Shown here one piece after another: positions 58,823 through 64,000 of a stretch of DNA of 64,000 nt. Each line of letters begins with the position of its first letter. Within the stretch, counting starts at the first letter, position 1. The position numbers and the translations under genes were made by a program. The DNA comes from Lachnoclostridium sp. UBA903 (GTDB taxonomy: Bacteria > Bacillota > Clostridia > Lachnospirales > Lachnospiraceae). The DNA is taken from positions 41,371 through 105,370 of the forward strand of contig DBEP01000069.1 in NCBI GenBank assembly GCA_002294045.1, given 5' to 3'. The notes below the pieces were generated by a model, which saw only the letters and a list, made by a program, of their open reading frames with translations, was not told the origin of the DNA and made no database searches.

Positions 58823-60226
58823 CTATATGCCCAATAGGGCTTCTCCTATGGTTACAACGTCTCCGGCACCCATAGTTATCAACAGGTCGCCGTTATTACA
58901 ATTTTCTAATAAAAAATTTTCAATAGCATCAAAGCTTTCAAGATAGTATGCATCTTTACCAATTTTCAGCAACTCATTCTGTAAATCCCTGGAAGATATA
59001 TCTCCCGGATTGGCTTCCCTTGCGGCATAGATATCGGCCAGGACAATTTTATCCGCAAGGGAAAGGGCGGAGGCAAATTCCTTTAAAAAAGCTTTTGTCC
59101 GGGAATAGGTGTGGGGCTGGAAAACACACCAGGTAGTTTTATGCGGATAATTTTTTGCCGCAGTTAAGGTGGCTATCACTTCGGTAGGATGATGGGCATA
59201 ATCATCAATAATGGTAACCCCGCCGATTTCACCCTTATATTGGAAACGGCGTTCCGTGCCGGTAAAGAAAAGCAATGCCTTTTTAATAATTCCCAGGGGA
59301 ATATTCAGACTTCTTGCCAGCGCAATAGCAGGAAGAGAATTGGATACATTATGGATGCCGATTACATTTAATTCAATATGTGTCATCAGTTTTCCGTTTT
59401 CCATTAAATCGTAATGTCCATGGCCTAAAGCGTCATATTCAATATTAGCCGCAGTGTAGTGGGCGGCCGAGCCGGGAACGGGTTCTTTAGAAGTATCAAT
59501 ACTGTAAGTCACAAAGGAACAGGGCAGTTCCTCTGTAAAGTAAGTAACCTGATCGATATCCCCGTTGATGACCAGCAGGCCGTTTTCAGGCAGCCGTCTG
59601 GCAAACTGGCGGAAAGAGTGGCGGACATCATCCAAATCCTTAAAAAAATCCAGATGCTCTGCTTCTACGTTCAGAATAATACTTTTTGTGGGATTAAACT
59701 TTAAAAAGCTATTGGTATATTCACAGGCTTCCGTTATAAAATGTTCCGAATGGCCGATACGAATGTTGCCGTTAATATTATCTAAAATTCCGCCCAGGGA
59801 AATGGTAGGGTCCAAACCTGCTTCCAATAAAATCAGGGAAAGCATGGAGGTTGTGGTGGTCTTTCCGTGAGTTCCGGCTATGGCTATGGCATCTGAATAA
59901 TTCAGCATAACCTGGCCCAATAATTCGGCGCGGTCCATAATTGGTATTCCCGCTTTGATAACAGCCTGGTATTCTGCGTTATCTTCTTTCACTGCCGTGG
60001 TATAAACAGCCAGGTCCAGGTCCGGGGCAACATTGGCCGCTCTCTGTCCATTAAAAACAGTAATGCCTAAGGCTTCCAGATGTTCGGTTATTTTACTTTT
60101 TTTTGCATCAGAGCCGGTTATGGTAAAACCAAACGTATGTAAAAGTTCGGCAAGGCCGCTCATGCTGATGCCGCCGATACCGATAAAATGTACTTTAATG
60201 GGATTGCTAAAATTAATATGATACAT
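58823..60226 (-). CDS. murC: UDP-N-acetylmuramate-L-alanine ligase
   Basis: The 467-residue Mur ligase adds L-Ala to UDP-MurNAc, the first step of the peptidoglycan stem peptide. Domains are an N-terminal Rossmann domain (FIGIGGISMSGLAELL), a central ATPase domain with GTHGKTTTTSM near residue 110 and EACEYTNSFL near 165, and a C-terminal domain with IIDDYAHHPTEV near 330. It is encoded alone on the minus strand. The stop codon touches the DnaA-box array. Confidence 0.93.
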   Translation of the reverse strand: MYHINFSNPIKVHFIGIGGISMSGLAELLHTFGFTITGSDAKKSKITEHLEALGITVFNGQRAANVAPDLDLAVYTTAVKEDNAEYQAVIKAGIPIMDRAELLGQVMLNYSDAIAIAGTHGKTTTTSMLSLILLEAGLDPTISLGGILDNINGNIRIGHSEHFITEACEYTNSFLKFNPTKSIILNVEAEHLDFFKDLDDVRHSFRQFARRLPENGLLVINGDIDQVTYFTEELPCSFVTYSIDTSKEPVPGSAAHYTAANIEYDALGHGHYDLMENGKLMTHIELNVIGIHNVSNSLPAIALARSLNIPLGIIKKALLFFTGTERRFQYKGEIGGVTIIDDYAHHPTEVIATLTAAKNYPHKTTWCVFQPHTYSRTKAFLKEFASALSLADKIVLADIYAAREANPGDISSRDLQNELLKIGKDAYYLESFDAIENFLLENCNNGDLLITMGAGDVVTIGEALLGI

Positions 60227-60468
60227 AGAATTGCACTTCCTATCTTAATTGATTATTTTGTATTAATTATTTGTATTAACTGAAGGAAATAAAAGCGGAA
60301 GAAACGCAAATAAATCCAATAATTATAAGCTGCAATGTGGTTTTTGTTATCTATAAGCTATTATAATCATTTCCTATAAAAATACAATTAAAAATTTCAG
60401 CATACCAACAAGATATGATAAAATTTGGTTATTGTAGCCTGACTATATTCATATATAGAGATAGAAAT
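60227..60468. other. AT-rich noncoding stretch upstream of murC
   Basis: About 240 bases of AT-rich sequence with no gene or clear hairpin. It presumably contains the murC promoter, which cannot be identified with confidence. Confidence 0.3.
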
Positions 60469-60496
60469 TTGAATTATTATGAAACTATGGTATAAT
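60469..60496 (+). promoter_or_regulatory. Promoter of a possible small RNA
   Basis: TTGAAT (60469-60474) and TATAAT (60491-60496) are 16 bp apart. Transcription would start near 60503 and meet a terminator about 160 nt later, with no reading frame between. Confidence 0.6.
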
Positions 60497-60502
60497 ATTT
60501 AA

Positions 60503-60666
60503 ATGGAAAAATAAGTCTTTCCTTGAAAGAACTATTTTTTATATTACAGGAACCCGATGAAGGCCTGTGATATAGAAGTTTTCCATGGCAATGTGCAGGA
60601 CGTTTGTAAATATCATGCCGCCTGGCGGCCAAATGTCGGCGCAGGGTTTGCTTTGCAAACTTTTTT
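60503..60666 (+). ncRNA. Candidate small structured RNA
   Basis: A promoter and a terminator bracket about 165 nt of noncoding DNA. Hairpins can be seen in order: AGTCTTTC with GAAAGAACT; ATATTACAGG with CCTGTGATAT over about ten pairs; GCCGCC with GGCGGC; and a terminator stem GTTTGC/GCAAAC (60646-60660) followed by six T. It could be a 6S-like or other small RNA, but no family is recognised and it has no conserved sequence known to me. The boundaries are estimated. Confidence 0.4.
60646..60666 (+). terminator. Intrinsic terminator of the candidate small RNA
   Basis: GTTTGC-TTT-GCAAAC is followed by TTTTTT. The stem is short but strong, with a classical U run, and no coding gene ends here. 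Confidence 0.65.
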
Positions 60667-60868
60667 CTGACGTATGGGTAATTACGTCCCGTATGCCATT
60701 AGAATATTCCGCGCAGGAAGCACACTCGCAGGCAGTGAAGTATGCTGCATTGCAGCCGCATTCGGTTCGGACATGGACTAAAGCATACGCTTTGTTTCAG
60801 CAAATATGGTCAAATTAGGTATAATGCTAAAAAAAGAATAATTAATTTTAAAAAAATTGTAAATTTTA

Positions 60869-60897
60869 TTCACATTTATGTAAAAGAATGGTATAAT
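60869..60897 (+). promoter_or_regulatory. Promoter before a small frame
   Basis: TTCACA (60869-60874) and TATAAT (60892-60897) are 17 bp apart, about 30 bases before the GTG of the 45-codon frame at 60929. A weaker TTGTTT-17-TATAAT lies at 60795-60823. Confidence 0.55.
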
Positions 60898-60928
60898 GGT
60901 GTCAAAATAAACAATGAGGGGTGATTGC

Positions 60929-61066
60929 GTGATTAACAAAGGTATGATTGCTGTGTTGCCTGCCGGTGGACAAGGTCCGGGTATTTTGGCAGAAAGCGGG
61001 GAGAATTGTCTTTATTTGCTCCCATGCTCACCGGCGGCTACAGTTTTGATACCGGGGAACGGCTGA
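60929..61066 (+). CDS. Possible small peptide gene
   Basis: The 45-codon frame encodes MINKGMIAVLPAGGQGPGIL, then AESGENCLYLLPCSPAATVL and IPGNG. It has a GTG start with GAGGGGTGATTGC upstream and a good promoter. The peptide is Gly/Pro-rich with two Cys. No family is recognised. It may be a remnant rather than a functional peptide. Confidence 0.35.
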   Translation: MINKGMIAVLPAGGQGPGILAESGENCLYLLPCSPAATVLIPGNG

Positions 61067-61417
61067 TACCATGTATCAAAATTAAATTTTCTTAAGAACA
61101 GCCACTGACCATATATTGTAATTATTTCCTGAGATAATTATTTTAAACTGGATTATAACAAAGTGCTGGAATATTATAATTGACAAAAGGCAGATATTAC
61201 GGTGGTAAGTAAACAGTAAAAAAGGGGAGGATGCAAGCAGATTGGAGTTATAAAAAATGAAGATGGAAGAATGCTAGAATTTGAGAGAAACCACTTATTC
61301 ATCTGCAAATGCCATCTCTAACGGTATTAACATTCAAAAGAACTTGTTAATTGAATTCTCGGTAAGCCAGTACGAAAGACTGCTGTGATTGTGCAAACAT
61401 CAGGGGAATTGCATTAA
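61067..61417. other. Noncoding stretch upstream of spoVG
   Basis: About 350 bases with no gene. A TTGACA at about 61181 lacks a good -10 box. The sequence around 61250-61400 has patches that read like broken protein (for example LLIEFSVSQYERLL), interrupted by stops in all frames. Confidence 0.35.
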
Positions 61418-61552
61418 AATATCATATCCGGCAGATTAATTATCAACGGAATAATTGTAAAAATCCGGAATCATACGGTTGATATAATCCGTACCGATAA
61501 ACCGGATATTGTTAAAACAGTAGTAGAAAAAATGAAAAGCAAACATTTTTGA
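61418..61552 (+). pseudogene. Decayed coding fragment upstream of spoVG
   Basis: A 44-codon open frame (SGRLIINGIIVKIRNHTVDI, then IRTDKPDIVKTVVEKMKSKHF and a stop) has no start or ribosome binding site. It ends like the C-terminus of a small protein. The shape is reminiscent of IS66 accessory Orf1 C-termini, but this is a weak resemblance. The patches upstream read in other frames, so the parent gene seems frameshifted. Confidence 0.3.
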
Positions 61553-61595
61553 CCAGTAACAAAAAGATAAATATTATTAAAGGGGGATCTACACA

Positions 61596-61877
61596 ATGCA
61601 GATAACTGACGTGCGTGTACGCAAAGTAAGTAAAGAAGGAAAGATGAAGGCGGTAGTATCAATTACAATGGATAATGAATTCGTAGTACATGATATTAAG
61701 GTAATCGAAGGAGAAAAAGGATTATTCATTGCAATGCCCAGCCGAAAAGCAGGTGACGGGGAGTATCGCGACATCGCACATCCGATTAATTCAGAAACAA
61801 GAGATAAAATCCAAAAAATAATCCTGGAAAGCTATGAAATAGCAGCCGAGGATTATGAGGAAAAAGAAGAAATGTAA
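61596..61877 (+). CDS. spoVG: SpoVG, RNA-binding regulator
   Basis: The 93-residue protein matches SpoVG, a site-specific RNA/DNA-binding regulator that affects septation and sporulation in Firmicutes. It opens MQITDVRVRKVSKEGKMKAV and has the conserved VVHDIKVIEGEKGLFIAMPS, then REYRDIAHPIN-like segment (GEYRDIAHPI) near residue 57. AAAGGGGGAT lies before the start. TTGACC-17-TATTAT at 61549-61577 would start transcription within the ribosome binding site, so the real promoter is probably further upstream or sigma-H dependent. Confidence 0.93.
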   Translation: MQITDVRVRKVSKEGKMKAVVSITMDNEFVVHDIKVIEGEKGLFIAMPSRKAGDGEYRDIAHPINSETRDKIQKIILESYEIAAEDYEEKEEM

Positions 61878-61888
61878 TTAAAATCATT

Positions 61889-61936
61889 AAGGAGTATCTC
61901 AAAACCTATAAGAGGGGAGTGGGATACTCCTTTTTT
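61889..61936 (+). terminator. Terminator of spoVG
   Basis: AAGGAGTATC (61889-61898) pairs with GATACTCCTT (61923-61932), followed by TTTT. The loop is about 24 bases. Confidence 0.85.
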
Positions 61937-62148
61937 ATCAATAAATTGAAGTATATTGTATGGTCAATTACCGTAAAATATGGTAAACTAAACACCGGAT
62001 AATCCTTTCGGCGGTTTTTATTTTATAGGAAAGTTCATCCTACGAGATAAAACCCCCCGTAGCTGACAGGATATCATAAAATAGCTGAAAAGATTATTTT
62101 TTATCTATAGGAATTTATAATTTTTATTTGTCCGGGAGGTGGTAGCAT

Positions 62149-63015
62149 ATGGGGAATTTTGTTAAGTTTCTGTTTTCGTTAATATTATTGGCTGTAATCC
62201 TTTATGCTATAGTCGGCAGATATAATCTGACAGACTGGCTTCTGGTTTCGGCTAATGTGGACAAGGAAGAAAATGAACAAGCCTTTATAAACGATATCAG
62301 GACGGCTATGCTTAACGGCCTAAATAAAATTGAACTCAGATACGTTGGAAAAGTTGAAAATTTGGAGTGGTTTACGGAAGATGCCATTGATATGGTTTAT
62401 GATATTGATGATGACGCTACTTCAAGTGATTATGATTATTTAAGATATAAAACAAACAGTATATATGCACATATCGTGGGCTTTGGTAATGCCCTGACCG
62501 TAACCTATGAATTTGAATATAATGAAACCGCGGAAGAAACTGCCCGGGTAGATGAAATGATAAAAAACCTGTTTCACCAATGGGAAATCCATGAGCTTAC
62601 CGATTACGAAAAGATAAAGAAAATCCATGATTTTATTATCGGGAATGCATCCTATGATACGAATACCGAATATTATTCAGCTTATGATAATTTAATAAAC
62701 AAAAGCTCCACCTGCCAGGGATATATGAGTATAGCCTATAAGATGTTTATCGAGGCCGGCATTCCCAGCCGGGTTGTTACCGGTATGGGGAATAAGGACA
62801 GCCATGGGTGGAATATTGTGAAACTGGATGGTAAGTGGTATAACATAGATTGTACCTGGGACGACCCCTTAACAGCGGAAGGCATAGACATTGCCACCTA
62901 TGATTATTTCTTAAAATCAGATAAAGATTTTAAGGGGCATGTCAGGGATGAGGAGTTTAACAGTGACGAGTTTTACAGGGAATATAGAATGGGAGAGCTA
63001 TCCTATGTAAATTAA
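62149..63015 (+). CDS. Transglutaminase-like (papain-fold) membrane-anchored protein
   Basis: The 288-residue protein has an N-terminal membrane helix (about 5-24, VKFLFSLILLAVILYAIVG) and a C-terminal transglutaminase-like domain. The catalytic triad is visible: Cys in SSTCQGY near 188, His in DSHGWNIV near 222 and Asp in NIDCTWDDP near 235. It would act outside the cell as a peptidase or cross-linker of the envelope, as in clostridial CwlT-type or spore proteins. GGGAGGTGG lies upstream. A role in the spore or wall is inferred. Confidence 0.82.
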   Translation: MGNFVKFLFSLILLAVILYAIVGRYNLTDWLLVSANVDKEENEQAFINDIRTAMLNGLNKIELRYVGKVENLEWFTEDAIDMVYDIDDDATSSDYDYLRYKTNSIYAHIVGFGNALTVTYEFEYNETAEETARVDEMIKNLFHQWEIHELTDYEKIKKIHDFIIGNASYDTNTEYYSAYDNLINKSSTCQGYMSIAYKMFIEAGIPSRVVTGMGNKDSHGWNIVKLDGKWYNIDCTWDDPLTAEGIDIATYDYFLKSDKDFKGHVRDEEFNSDEFYREYRMGELSYVN

Positions 63016-63107
63016 TCCATGGTTGTAGGGCGTAGGAAGGCAGATATTAAAACTAATTCAGATAATTTCTATGATTGCTTCTCAGAATGGAAATATTATA
63101 AAAAATA

Positions 63108-63136
63108 TTGCTATACCGTACCCGATAGATTATAAT
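63108..63136 (+). promoter_or_regulatory. Promoter of the DUF4003 gene
   Basis: TTGCTA (63108-63113) and TATAAT (63131-63136) are 17 bp apart. The transcript would start near 63143 and carry a leader of about 97 nt, in which CTGCACGTAT and ATATGTGCAG (63160-63186) form a hairpin. Confidence 0.55.
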
Positions 63137-63239
63137 ATAAACCAACAACAAAAATCCGGCTGCACGTATCAATTTAATATGTGCAGCGTAGTTGTGCGTC
63201 TATTTTTAGGTGAATATTAATAAAGATGAGGTGGCGGGA

Positions 63240-64000
63240 ATGATAAGCAGCGGTTTAAAGGCAAAATGTGATTTATTTGCTGAAAATTACAGGATATTGC
63301 GTAAGAATTTTAAGTGGGATTATTCTATGATGCACCGTCTGGGAGCTTTGTTGTATACGGATGCGGGGTTGACGGTTAATGTGGAGGCAATCAGAAATGC
63401 AAAAGAAATCATTAAAAAAAATACGGGACTGTTATCTTCCTTTAAAGAGGTCACATTTTTTGCATTGGCAGTTATGCTGTCCTTGAATCCGGAGCCGGAG
63501 GATATGTTCAAACGCAGTCTTAAAACTTACGGAGATTTAAAAGAAGCAGGTTTTTACGCCTCTCCTTTTTTAACACTGGCCGCCTTTTCTATTGCAAAAC
63601 AATCCGATACCCAATATACCCGGCCAATTGTTTACAGGGCAAAGGAATTTTATGACGCCATGAAGAAAAAACACAGATTTCTGACATCACCGCATGACTA
63701 CGGTTATGCGGCTATGCTAGCCTTAACCGGATTATCCGTGGATCAGGCAGTCAGGGAAATGGAAACCTGCTATGAATACTTAAAGGATGATTTTTACAGT
63801 CACAATGCATTGCAGACTTTAACCCATGTACTTGCCTTAGGGGAAGAGGCTGCAGACCTTAAGTGCAGCCGGGCAAAAAAATTGTATCACCAATTGAATG
63901 TAAAGGGATGTAAGTTAAGTAAATATAAGGAATTAGCTTCCTTAGGAATCTTAGTATTGATTTCCGGAGATGTGGATAAGATAACGGATGAAATCCGGGA
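63240..64000 (+). CDS. DUF4003 family protein, truncated by the window end
   Basis: At least 253 residues, open to the end. The sequence follows the DUF4003 pattern: SGLKAKCDLFAENYRILRKN, then DYSMMHRLGALLYTDAG, FKEVTFFALAVMLSLNPEPE and HRFLTSPHDYGYAAMLALTG. These helical-repeat proteins are found in Firmicutes and their function is unknown. GATGAGGTGG precedes ATG 63240. The reading frame was checked codon by codon to the end of the window. Confidence 0.82.
   Translation, partial: MISSGLKAKCDLFAENYRILRKNFKWDYSMMHRLGALLYTDAGLTVNVEAIRNAKEIIKKNTGLLSSFKEVTFFALAVMLSLNPEPEDMFKRSLKTYGDLKEAGFYASPFLTLAAFSIAKQSDTQYTRPIVYRAKEFYDAMKKKHRFLTSPHDYGYAAMLALTGLSVDQAVREMETCYEYLKDDFYSHNALQTLTHVLALGEEAADLKCSRAKKLYHQLNVKGCKLSKYKELASLGILVLISGDVDKITDEIR

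Noticed and set aside
61549..61577. TTGACC-17-TATTAT as the spoVG promoter
   Set aside because: The predicted start point falls within the spoVG ribosome binding site, so a usable message is unlikely.
1..64000. CRISPR arrays, tRNA and rRNA genes
   Set aside because: No direct repeats with regular spacers, no cloverleaf and no rRNA-like sequence were noticed on either strand by eye.

Overview
The window looks like the chromosome of a low-GC, Gram-positive, probably spore-forming anaerobe of the Lachnospiraceae (Clostridium cluster XIVa). The grounds are strong AGGAGG-type ribosome binding sites, a spoVG gene, a DnaD plus DnaI-type loader pair, an unusually long (389-residue) PRPP synthetase, DUF5054, DUF2812 and DUF4003 proteins, and YesMN/LplB/YtcP-type sugar uptake. 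This placement rests on recognised protein families, not on a database search. No rRNA, tRNA, CRISPR array or intact insertion sequence was seen.

Region by region. (1) 1-14,882: a compact, one-direction contractile phage-tail locus of the PBSX/diffocin (R-type tailocin) kind. It has sheath, tube, a frameshifted tail chaperone, tape measure, LysM hub protein, baseplate, fibres, XkdX, a holin pair and an amidase. No capsid, portal, terminase, integrase or replication gene is visible, although a GP20-type scaffold gene opens the cluster. It is preceded by a strong promoter overlapped by repeated CTTAC-N7-GTAAG sites and by a leader of about 750 nt. One fibre carries a NodB-type polysaccharide deacetylase. 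(2) 15,017-28,335: a GntR/LacI-type regulator, a DUF5054 (GH38-like) glycosidase, iolG on the minus strand, then a plus-strand inositol operon iolJ-C-B-D-E-A for conversion of myo-inositol to acetyl-CoA and DHAP. (3) 28,568-33,539: minus-strand accessory genes: a PadR-DUF2812-toroid operon with a two-operator promoter, a TnpW-like relic of a mobile element, a GNAT, a CTP-synthase-like amidotransferase domain and a PH-domain protein. (4) 34,118-41,909: an LplB/YtcP-type sugar ABC importer with a lipoprotein binding protein, facing a YesN/YesM two-component system. (5) 42,211-53,771: YhaO/YhaN-like nuclease and ATPase, PBP1A, then small genes including a flavin-binding oxidase family protein, a WYL regulator, an ACR3/BASS transporter, a GNAT and dcd. 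(6) 54,022-64,000: a lipoprotein, prs, dnaI-like, dnaD, murC, spoVG, a transglutaminase-like protein and a truncated DUF4003 gene, with arrays of DnaA boxes between murC and dnaD.

The intergenic DNA is unusually rich in short structured repeats: a MITE-like family in three places, a 232-bp near-perfect palindrome, a two-hairpin element in two copies with a compensatory base change, an AGTGAC repeat with hairpins, and tandem TATAAT-plus-hairpin units. The most interesting points are the headless tail locus with its operator pattern, the A_AAA_AAC frameshift and the deacetylase fibre, followed by the covarying hairpin repeats and the DnaA-box clusters.
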